A DNA stretch of 64,000 nucleotides from Pseudoalteromonas atlantica (lineage in GTDB: Bacteria > Pseudomonadota > Gammaproteobacteria > Enterobacterales > Alteromonadaceae): assembly GCA_007988745.1 (NCBI GenBank), contig BJUT01000006.1:1-64000 (forward strand), read 5' to 3'. Shown piece by piece: positions 56,350-64,000 of the stretch (its first letter is position 1; each line of letters starts with the position of its first letter). The position numbers were made by a program, and so were the translations under genes. The notes beneath the pieces are model-generated. The model was not told where the DNA came from and ran no database searches. It saw only the letters and a list, made by a program, of their open reading frames with translations.

Positions 56350-57128
56350 TGTTGGATTTATTTCAAAAGTTAGGTCATAAAACGCTGGGGCGTTTTGCTG
56401 CATTAGGGCGCTCTGCCAACATGCTTTTTAATGCATTGTGGAATGTACCTAACTTTAAAAAAGGCACACCGCTGTTAGTGCGCCAACTTTATATGGTTGG
56501 TTCGCAATCATTATTAATTATTATGGTGTCGGGTTTGTTTATTGGTATGGTGCTTGCGCTGCAAGGTTACACTGTATTGGTTGGCTATGGCGCCGAAGAC
56601 AGCCTAGGCCCATTAGTTGCGCTTAGTTTATTACGCGAACTAGGCCCTGTGGTTACAGCGCTATTATTTGCTGGGCGCGCTGGAAGTGCGCTAACGGCAG
56701 AAATAGGTTTAATGAAAGCCACCGAGCAACTCTCTTCACTAGAAATGATGGCCATTGACCCTCTCAAGCGCATTATTGCACCGCGCTTTTGGGCAGGTTT
56801 TATTAGTATGCCATTGCTTGCACTTATTTTTTCTGCGGTTGCCATTATCGGTGCTCATTTAGTTGGGGTTGATTGGTTAGGCGTAGATACCGGCAGCTTT
56901 TGGTCGATAATGCAATCGCAAGTATCGTTTCAAGAAGATGTATTAAACGGCATGATCAAAAGTTTTGTATTTGCCATGGTAGTGACCTGGATTGCGCTTT
57001 ATAAGGGCTACGACTGTATCCCAACCTCAGAAGGGATCAGTAAAGCAACAACAGAAACAGTCGTACACTCATCACTGGCAGTATTAGGGTTTGACTTTAT
57101 TTTGACAGCGGTAATGTTTACCAGCTAA
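56349..57128 (+). CDS. mlaE: phospholipid transport permease MlaE
   Basis: A 259-aa inner-membrane permease of the MlaE/YrbE family with about five or six helices; [16 protein letters not shown] and [36 protein letters not shown] are characteristic. It overlaps mlaF by one base and leads 13 bp into mlaD. Confidence 0.96.
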   Translation: MLDLFQKLGHKTLGRFAALGRSANMLFNALWNVPNFKKGTPLLVRQLYMVGSQSLLIIMVSGLFIGMVLALQGYTVLVGYGAEDSLGPLVALSLLRELGPVVTALLFAGRAGSALTAEIGLMKATEQLSSLEMMAIDPLKRIIAPRFWAGFISMPLLALIFSAVAIIGAHLVGVDWLGVDTGSFWSIMQSQVSFQEDVLNGMIKSFVFAMVVTWIALYKGYDCIPTSEGISKATTETVVHSSLAVLGFDFILTAVMFTS

Positions 57129-57141
57129 TAGGGTATAGATA

Positions 57142-57690
57142 ATGAATTCACGGAAATTAGAGATTTTAGTTGGCTTTTTTGTCGCATTAGGCATTTTAGC
57201 GTTTGCAATGTTAGCACTTAAAGTGGCTAATTCGGGTATTAGCGGGTCGGGTGAAACCTACACGCTAAATGCAAAGTTTGAAAATATCGGCTCACTTAAA
57301 GCGCGTGCACCGGTAAAAGTAGGCGGTGTAGTGATTGGCCGTGTTGAATCTATTTATGTACACCCACAGGAGTTTTTGCCTGTGGTAAATATGACGATAG
57401 ATGCACAGTATTTATGTCGTTTTTCAGACACTAGCTCAATCTCAATTTTAACATCGGGTATTTTAGGGGAGCAGTACTTAGGTATTCACCCTGTTATTTC
57501 TCCTAATGCAGCAGAGCAGCGCTGTTTAGGTGAAACAGTGACCGAAAACGCACAAGATCAAGCAATCGATGAGTTATTTGGCGTAGAGAGCAAAGCGTTA
57601 GGTGATGGTGATTCAATCACAGATACTAAGTCTGCACTTGTTTTAGAAGAGTTAATTGGGCAGTTTTTATTCAACCAAGGTAGTGAGTAA
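57142..57690 (+). CDS. mlaD: MCE-domain phospholipid-binding protein MlaD
   Basis: A 182-aa protein with one N-terminal membrane helix (LEILVGFFVALGILAFAMLALKV) and a periplasmic MCE domain (YTLNAKFENIGSLKARAPVKVGGVVIGRVESI). It forms a hexameric ring on MlaFEB that passes lipid to or from MlaC. Length is the family norm. Confidence 0.95.
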   Translation: MNSRKLEILVGFFVALGILAFAMLALKVANSGISGSGETYTLNAKFENIGSLKARAPVKVGGVVIGRVESIYVHPQEFLPVVNMTIDAQYLCRFSDTSSISILTSGILGEQYLGIHPVISPNAAEQRCLGETVTENAQDQAIDELFGVESKALGDGDSITDTKSALVLEELIGQFLFNQGSE

Positions 57691-57695
57691 TTATT

Positions 57696-58376
57696 ATGTT
57701 GAAACAGTTTTTAGCCGTTATTGCACTTGGTGCAACCCTAGCTGTGCAAAGTGTTAGCGCAGCCGAAGTTAAACTGACAGATCCTAACAAAATGGTGCGT
57801 CAGGTAGCAGAGCATACATTTGAGCGCATTAAAAAAGATCAACCGCTTATCACTAAAGATAAAGAGCACCTTCGTGTTATTGTAGAAGAAGAGCTGATGC
57901 CTTACATAGACTACAAATATGCAGCACTTCGTGTGTTGGGTAGTGAAGTGTCTAAAGTGCGTGCAATTACCGATGAAGCCGAAAAAGCCGAAGCAATTAA
58001 AGACATCCAAGAATTTATTGGCGCGTTTAGAGCCTATTTAGTTGCTACTTACGCGGGGGTATTTACTCAATACACTGACCAACATGTAGAATTTGGCGCA
58101 GAGCAACCATTTAAAGGCAAAGATGTAGTTGTAGTAAAAACTAAAATTACAGAAGATGGCAAGCCTGACATAAAAATTGATTTTAAAGTGCGTGAAGATC
58201 GCAGCGGCGAGTGGCGCGCATACGATATGATTGCAGAAGGAATTAGCTTACTCGATGCAAAACAAAGTGAGCTACAAGGTATTTTACGCCAGCAAGGTAT
58301 TGCACACGTAAGCAAATTACTAGAGCAAAAGAGCCAGTTACCTGTGCAATTTAGAGGCAACAACAGCAATGACTAA
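57696..58376 (+). CDS. mlaC: periplasmic phospholipid-binding protein MlaC
   Basis: A 226-aa exported protein (signal peptide to about residue 22, VSAA/EV) of the MlaC/Ttg2D family, which ferries phospholipid between MlaA and MlaD. YIDYKYAALRVLG and DRSGEWRAYDMIAEGISLL are recognisable. It overlaps mlaB by 8 bp. Confidence 0.94.
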   Translation: MLKQFLAVIALGATLAVQSVSAAEVKLTDPNKMVRQVAEHTFERIKKDQPLITKDKEHLRVIVEEELMPYIDYKYAALRVLGSEVSKVRAITDEAEKAEAIKDIQEFIGAFRAYLVATYAGVFTQYTDQHVEFGAEQPFKGKDVVVVKTKITEDGKPDIKIDFKVREDRSGEWRAYDMIAEGISLLDAKQSELQGILRQQGIAHVSKLLEQKSQLPVQFRGNNSND

Positions 58377-58662
58377 ATTGGCAATTAGCCAAGTAGATGA
58401 GCAGCACTATAGGGTAAGTGGTGAACTTACCCGCAGCTCAATTGGCAATGAACAGCTTCTGAACGCCAAGTCATTAAGTAAGCATAAAACCATCTATTTT
58501 GACCTTTGTGAGGTAATGAGGGTTGACACAGCGGGCTTAGCTTGGTTAATTCACTCTTTTGCTGAATTTAAGCAACAGGGCACACGCCTTGAATTGCAAA
58601 ATCCACCTGAGCAATTGCAAAATTTAATGCTGTTGGGTCAGGTAACAACTTTATTTGAGTGA
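58369..58662 (+). CDS. mlaB: STAS-domain protein MlaB
   Basis: A 97-aa cytoplasmic STAS protein that binds MlaF and stabilises the transporter. The conserved segment around [22 protein letters not shown] holds the Asp-Thr-Ala-Gly typical of STAS proteins. Overlaps mlaC and nearly touches ibaG. Confidence 0.92.
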   Translation: MTKLAISQVDEQHYRVSGELTRSSIGNEQLLNAKSLSKHKTIYFDLCEVMRVDTAGLAWLIHSFAEFKQQGTRLELQNPPEQLQNLMLLGQVTTLFE

Positions 58663-58667
58663 GAGTT

Positions 58668-58925
58668 ATGGAAACTAGCCAAGTCGAAACATTATTACGC
58701 GACGAACTTCAATTATCTGAAGTAAAAGTAAAAGCCAATGGTAGCCATTATGAAGTAATTGCAGTAGGTGAGTGCTTTGACGGTTTAAGCCGCGTTAAAA
58801 AGCAACAGCTAGTTTATGGCCCATTAATGAATACTATTTCAGACGGCACAATTCACGCTGTATCAATTCGTGCATTTACGCCAACTGAGTGGAAGCGTGA
58901 ACAAAAATTTATTTTACCTCAATAG
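58668..58925 (+). CDS. ibaG: BolA-family iron metabolism protein IbaG
   Basis: An 85-aa BolA-like protein with [29 protein letters not shown], including the Cys and His region that binds Fe-S clusters with monothiol glutaredoxins. It lies between mlaB and murA as in E. coli. The start is the ATG at 58668; a GTG three codons upstream overlaps the mlaB stop. Confidence 0.93.
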   Translation: METSQVETLLRDELQLSEVKVKANGSHYEVIAVGECFDGLSRVKKQQLVYGPLMNTISDGTIHAVSIRAFTPTEWKREQKFILPQ

Positions 58926-58929
58926 TTAA

Positions 58930-60198
<1,269 letters not shown>

Positions 60199-60292
60199 TA
60201 CCCATTCGCAATAATATTTATTCGCTTTAGGGTGAGAGCACACTTGCTCCTAAATTAAGCGCTGGGTTAAACACAGTTTACTTTAGACATAA
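60199..60292. other. spacer with ATACCCA element after murA
   Basis: It starts with TAATACCCATTCGCAATAAT and includes a short mirror ATTTATTCGC. The ATACCCA word also begins the inverted repeat before cgtA. It may be a remnant of a dispersed intergenic element; no gene is visible. Confidence 0.25.
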
Positions 60293-60330
60293 AAAAAGGT
60301 CGGATACGCGTATTGCTATCCGACCTTTTT
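60293..60330. terminator. bidirectional terminator between murA and degS
   Basis: AAAAAGGTCGGATA/TATCCGACCTTTTT arms around a 10-base loop between convergent genes. Confidence 0.92.
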
Positions 60331-60343
60331 ATTGCCATTTTGG

Positions 60344-61426
60344 TTAGAGTTTAGTTTCGAGCTCTGCAACTCTAACCATTATTTTTTCTACTTTACCGTC
60401 TCGGTACAGCTCAAATTCTATTTCTTTACCGGGCTGTGTATTGCCTATTTTTTCGAGTACTTTTTGCGGGTTGGCGACACTTAACCCTGCAATTTTAATA
60501 ACGATGTCTTGCTCTTCAATGCCAGCTTGCCATGCAGGGCCTAATGGGTCTAAATTGGTGATTCGCATACCAGCAACCTCAGTAAGGCTGTCGTTTACCT
60601 CTTTGCCAGTGCTATCAACCGCAGTGCCTTCAAAGCCTAAATAGCCACGTACTACACGGCCATGGCGTATTAGCTTTGCCATTACTTCTTTAGCGAGCGA
60701 ATAGGGAACAGCAAAAAATATTCCTTGGATATTAAGATTTTCACGAGTTTTAAACTGCGCAGACGTGATCCCCACTAAATCCCCATTTGAATTAACCAAA
60801 GCACCGCCAGAGTTACCTACATTTATAGCAGCATCCATTTGTAGTAAGTTGTTATAAGGGCTATCGGTAATTTTTTGTTTACCGGTGGCACTAATTATAC
60901 CTTGGGTGATGGTTTGCCCTAAATTGAGTGGGTTACCAATGGCCAGCACTACATCACCTACACTGGTGGTGTAATTATCGTTTACGGGGATCACCGGCAG
61001 GTGGTCGGCGTTAATTTTTAATAAGGCTAAATCGGTAATGGTGTCAAAGCCAATTAACTGCACATCAAAAAAGCGTCGGCCATCGGTTAATATAACCAAG
61101 ATTTGATCTGCATTATTTATAACGTGGTAGTTAGTTAATATGTAGCCATCTTGCGCCATAATTACGCCAGAGCCAAGCTCTTGAACGGTGTTTTGTTGCT
61201 TATATCGAGGCTCTTTAGAAATGCTTTCTGAAAAAATAGTTACTACCGACGGTGCAGCACGTTTAACCGCGTCAGCAAAGCTAAGGTGATTTGAGCTCAT
61301 AGCACTGGGCAAGGGAACATTAGGGAGTAAAGAGGCGCGCATATTAGGGCTGAAAAAAACCACTAAAAAAGCGATACCTAAACCGACAAACAAAGGGGGA
61401 AGTACAAATTTTAGTAATTTCAGCAC
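60344..61426 (-). CDS. degS: inner-membrane serine protease DegS
   Basis: A 360-aa HtrA-family protease anchored by one N-terminal helix (KLLKFVLPPLFVGLGIAFLVVFF). The catalytic His is in TNYHVINNAD, Asp in ITDLALLKI and Ser in INVGNSGGALVN; a single PDZ domain follows. In E. coli DegS cleaves RseA to release sigma-E under envelope stress. The GTG at 61426 (MLKLLKF) is chosen because the longer frame would start at 61486, inside the degQ terminator. Confidence 0.92.
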   Translation of the reverse strand: MLKLLKFVLPPLFVGLGIAFLVVFFSPNMRASLLPNVPLPSAMSSNHLSFADAVKRAAPSVVTIFSESISKEPRYKQQNTVQELGSGVIMAQDGYILTNYHVINNADQILVILTDGRRFFDVQLIGFDTITDLALLKINADHLPVIPVNDNYTTSVGDVVLAIGNPLNLGQTITQGIISATGKQKITDSPYNNLLQMDAAINVGNSGGALVNSNGDLVGITSAQFKTRENLNIQGIFFAVPYSLAKEVMAKLIRHGRVVRGYLGFEGTAVDSTGKEVNDSLTEVAGMRITNLDPLGPAWQAGIEEQDIVIKIAGLSVANPQKVLEKIGNTQPGKEIEFELYRDGKVEKIMVRVAELETKL

Positions 61427-61462
61427 GAGATTCTTATTGTTAGTGAGCAATTCTTTATGATG

Positions 61463-61501
61463 GCACAAAAAAAATAACAGCGGCAAGTGCTGCTGTTATT
61501 T
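61463..61501 (-). terminator. degQ terminator
   Basis: AAATAACAGC/GCTGTTATTT 10-bp arms; on the minus strand followed by TTTTTTTTG. It lies 26 bp after degQ and within the degS upstream frame. Confidence 0.85.
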
Positions 61502-61526
61502 TTATTGCTTATTTATAACGTGTTAC

Positions 61527-62885
61527 TTATTGGATAAGTACAAAGATAGACTCTCTGCCACGTTTAACGCCAAGTACAATATTACCTTGGGTATCTTCGA
61601 TAATTTTGTTCATTTGACGAATGTTTTCTACACGTTGGCGGTTAACTTGTACAATCACATCACCTTCTTCAAGGCCAACACGTGCAGAAGGAGAACGCGG
61701 ATCTACTGTGGCGACTTCAATACCTTTAGTGCCATTTTTTTGCACGTTTTCAAGCGTTGCACCTTGGAATGCAGGATGCAGTTCATCGCCTGCGGCGGTT
61801 ACACCCGATGCACCATCAAGCGTTACTTTAATGGTTTTTACTTTGCCATCGCGGTAAATACCTAATTTAACTTCGCGTCCTTCACCTAACGTTGCTATTT
61901 TACTGCGCAGCTCGTGGAAGCCACTAATATCGCTGCCATTAATACTAATAATAACATCGCCAGCTTTAATACCTGCTTTGCTTGCTGCGGTATCATCCAT
62001 TACTTGCATAACGTAAGCACCTTGTTTAACGTCAAGTTGCTGTGCTTTTGCAAGGCCTGCATCAAGTGGGCGGCCAGAAATACCCAGTGAGCCACGGCGT
62101 ACTTCGCCATGTTCAATAATTTGGTCAACTAAGTTTTTCATCATATTTGATGGAATGGCAAAGCCAATACCAACATTTCCACCCGAGGCACCTAAAATAG
62201 CAGTATTAATACCAATAAGTTCACCATTAAGGTTAACTAAAGCGCCTCCTGAGTTACCTTGGTTAATAGCTGCATCGGTTTGAATAAAGTCTTCATAGCC
62301 TTCAATATTTAAACCACTACGCCCTAATGCACTTACAATGCCCGAGGTTACTGTATGACTTAAACCAAATGGGTTACCAATTGCTACTGCAAAGTCGCCG
62401 ACACGCAATTTATCTGAATTTGCCAGTTTAACTTCGGTTAAGTCATCTGCATCTATTTGTAATAGCGCAATATCAGACTCTTTATCGGTACCAATTTTGG
62501 TGGCTTCAAATTCACGCCCATCTTCTAGCGTTACCACCATTTTTTCGGCATCTTGAATTACGTGGTTATTTGTTACTACATAGCCTTCGTCGGCATCAAT
62601 AATAACCCCTGAGCCTAAACCACTAAATTGGCGCTTTTGACTACGTGGCTGAGGGTTACCAAAAAAGTATTCAAGCGGGTCTGCACGGCGGCGCACTTCT
62701 TTTGAGCCAGAAACCTGAATGCTCACAACGCCAGGGGTAATTTGCTCAAGCATAGGCGCAAGTGTGGGTAATTGTTGGCCATTAACTGCAATAGGCAGTT
62801 TTGCATAAGAGGCCATTGGGCTTAGTAATAAGCTTGTAGATAAGATTGCAGCACTAATAAGTGATAATTTCATTTTCATTTTCAT
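61527..62885 (-). CDS. degQ: periplasmic serine endoprotease DegQ/DegP
   Basis: A 452-aa HtrA protease with a signal peptide (SPMASYA/KL, about residue 28), trypsin-like domain (His in TNNHVIQDA, Asp in DIALLQI, Ser in INQGNSGGALVN) and two PDZ domains. It degrades misfolded envelope proteins. The ATG at 62885 (MKMKMKLSLIS) is preferred; the frame start at 62930 lies inside the preceding terminator. The adjacent degS and the loop length suggest DegQ, but DegP-type function cannot be excluded. Confidence 0.92.
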   Translation of the reverse strand: MKMKMKLSLISAAILSTSLLLSPMASYAKLPIAVNGQQLPTLAPMLEQITPGVVSIQVSGSKEVRRRADPLEYFFGNPQPRSQKRQFSGLGSGVIIDADEGYVVTNNHVIQDAEKMVVTLEDGREFEATKIGTDKESDIALLQIDADDLTEVKLANSDKLRVGDFAVAIGNPFGLSHTVTSGIVSALGRSGLNIEGYEDFIQTDAAINQGNSGGALVNLNGELIGINTAILGASGGNVGIGFAIPSNMMKNLVDQIIEHGEVRRGSLGISGRPLDAGLAKAQQLDVKQGAYVMQVMDDTAASKAGIKAGDVIISINGSDISGFHELRSKIATLGEGREVKLGIYRDGKVKTIKVTLDGASGVTAAGDELHPAFQGATLENVQKNGTKGIEVATVDPRSPSARVGLEEGDVIVQVNRQRVENIRQMNKIIEDTQGNIVLGVKRGRESIFVLIQ

Positions 62886-62918
62886 AGTCAGGGTGTACTC
62901 CACATCACAGGAAAAGCA

Positions 62919-62942
62919 AAAAGGCTGCATAAGCAGCCTTTT
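62919..62942 (-). terminator. terminator between zapG and degQ
   Basis: AAAAGGCTGC/GCAGCCTTTT with an ATAA loop, ending zapG transcription on the minus strand. Confidence 0.82.
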
Positions 62943-63034
62943 CGAATTTAAATATAAAGCTGTTACATTTAAAGACTATGGGGTCAAAAAAAAGTTCCTC
63001 AAGATAGCACTAACATTTTAGCGTGCTCAGTGTG

Positions 63035-63478
63035 TTAAGAGGCTTTTGCAGGTTTTGTATCGCTATTTTGCCCTGCAAATAAACCAGACTCACCCGAGAC
63101 GTAATCGGCAGGTTGTGCTTGTGCAGATGAACGGTCAACCTCGCGCTCTTTTAAAGACGCTTGTAATTGCTCTGTTGTTTCTTTAGAGAAAAACGGCTCG
63201 CTAGGTGCTTTGTTTTTATCATCAAGTAAGAGTTGATTGGTTTCTTCAACATGGCTGAGTAGTTGGTCGTAGTTTTCTTTCATTTTATTCACAAGCTTAC
63301 CTGTGCTTGCTAAATGATCGGCCACATCTTGGCGATACTGCTCAAGCGCGTTTTGTGCTTGCTCGGCTTGCTCTTTTAATTCATCTTGCTTAAATTGCTT
63401 TTTAGTAACGAATGCACCAACAAAAAATGCCACTACAGCAGTAATAATAATTAAACCTACCCACGTAACTGTGCCCAT
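63035..63478 (-). CDS. zapG: DUF1043 cell-division-associated protein ZapG (YhcB)
   Basis: A 147-aa protein with one N-terminal membrane helix (VGLIIITAVVAFFVGAFV), a coiled-coil (QDELKEQAEQAQNALEQYRQDVADHL) and the conserved C-terminal PADYVSGESGLF. The family coordinates envelope growth and division. The ATG at 63478 has AGGGGTG before it; the longer frame (63523) has no support. Next to degQ and divergent from zapE, as in E. coli. Confidence 0.9.
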   Translation of the reverse strand: MGTVTWVGLIIITAVVAFFVGAFVTKKQFKQDELKEQAEQAQNALEQYRQDVADHLASTGKLVNKMKENYDQLLSHVEETNQLLLDDKNKAPSEPFFSKETTEQLQASLKEREVDRSSAQAQPADYVSGESGLFAGQNSDTKPAKAS

Positions 63479-63613
63479 AACTTCACCCCTTTGGGAAAAA
63501 ATATCTAATAATGCCTGATTCAAATATAAATCATCCTGTGGGTAATATACCCCGAGTTAAGATGCGTGTTAATATGTTGTGCAAATTAAACTGTGTTTAA
63601 AATGTAATTAGAT

Positions 63614-64000
63614 ATGACTCCTTGGCAAACTTACCAGCAAGATCTTAAGCGCGATGACTTTGTACATGACCAAGCACAAGAAAATGCAGTGCGCCATTTA
63701 CAACGTTTATACGATGACCTCACAAGTAAAAAGCCACAGCAACAAGGCTTTTTTGCAAAGCTGTTTAATAAAAGCGAACCTGAGCCAATTAAAGGGCTTT
63801 ATTTTTGGGGCGGTGTAGGGCGTGGTAAAACCTATTTAGTAGATACCTTTTACGAAGCGCTGCCAGGTGAGCGTAAAATGCGTGTGCATTTTCATCGCTT
63901 TATGCACCGAGTTCACGATGAACTAAAAAAGCTAAATAATAAAAGCAATCCACTGGAAATTGTTGCCGACATATTTAAAGCCGAAACCGATATCATCTGT
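63614..64000 (+). CDS. zapE: cell division ATPase ZapE, 5' part (cut by window end)
   Basis: The first 129 codons of an AFG1/ZapE-family ATPase: MTPWQTYQQDLKRDDFVHD at the N-terminus and Walker A GGVGRGKTYLVDTF at about residues 76-89, followed by MRVHFHRFMHRVHDEL. In E. coli ZapE associates with the Z-ring and destabilises FtsZ polymers. The gene runs off the end of the window with an open frame. Divergent from zapG. Confidence 0.92.
   Translation, partial: MTPWQTYQQDLKRDDFVHDQAQENAVRHLQRLYDDLTSKKPQQQGFFAKLFNKSEPEPIKGLYFWGGVGRGKTYLVDTFYEALPGERKMRVHFHRFMHRVHDELKKLNNKSNPLEIVADIFKAETDIIC

Noticed and set aside
61427..61486. Longer N-terminus of DegS starting at TTG 61486
   Set aside because: The extension lies over the degQ intrinsic terminator and places hydrophilic residues before the membrane anchor; the GTG at 61426 gives the family-like N-terminus.

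Overview
The window is a chromosomal segment of a marine gammaproteobacterium of the Pseudoalteromonas type (order Alteromonadales). Base composition is AT-rich. The gene order matches conserved gammaproteobacterial blocks (argR/mdh, rplU-rpmA-cgtA, coaBC/slmA/radC-rpmB-rpmG, npr-rapZ-ptsN-hpf-rpoN-lptBAC-kdsCD-yrbG, mlaFEDCB-ibaG-murA, degS-degQ-zapG/zapE). TonB receptors, a Na+/solute symporter and several secreted peptidases fit a marine, particle- or alga-associated lifestyle. Naming the genus is inference from gene content.

Layout. 1-6.2 kb: the tRNA-modifying enzyme TapT; an unannotated CsrB-family small RNA on the minus strand with 25 GGA motifs, its own terminator and an upstream GacA/UvrY-type palindrome; then a ferric iron ABC transporter (fbpABC) followed by a DyP-type peroxidase homologue that has lost its distal catalytic residues. 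6.2-12.2 kb: argR/mdh, ispB, rplU-rpmA-cgtA, folA and a small DUF3718 exported protein. 12.5-19.6 kb: a chemoreceptor, a peroxiredoxin, a secreted subtilisin with two PPC domains, a flavoprotein and an exported TPR protein. 19.6-25.2 kb: an accessory block with a DUF917 (S-methyl-thiohydantoin desulfurase family) enzyme, a TonB receptor, an Lrp-type regulator and an NCS1 nucleobase/hydantoin permease; receptor and permease share a nearly identical 17-bp palindrome upstream.

25.3-35.7 kb is the most striking part: a complete catabolic locus whose best reading is uptake and breakdown of mannosylglycerate (digeneaside, a red-algal compatible solute). It encodes a TonB receptor, a sodium/solute symporter, a GH63-type mannosyl/glucosylglycerate hydrolase, an AGE-family mannose isomerase, a fructokinase, a glycerate 2-kinase and a ROK regulator. 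The predicted route is mannosylglycerate to mannose plus D-glycerate, mannose to fructose to fructose-6-phosphate, and glycerate to 2-phosphoglycerate. This assignment is inferred from family membership and gene grouping.

35.8-47.2 kb: a secreted S9 peptidase, slmA, coaBC (without dut between them), radC, rpmB-rpmG, fbp, a secreted zinc metalloprotease and mgtE. 47.4-60.2 kb: the nitrogen-PTS/rpoN/LPS-transport/Kdo operon on the minus strand, and the divergent Mla phospholipid-transport operon running into ibaG and murA. 60.3-64 kb: envelope proteases degS and degQ, the division-associated zapG, and the first 129 codons of zapE, cut by the window end.

No tRNA, rRNA, CRISPR array, insertion sequence or prophage was seen. 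Most genes end at clear intrinsic terminators, many of them shared by convergent genes.
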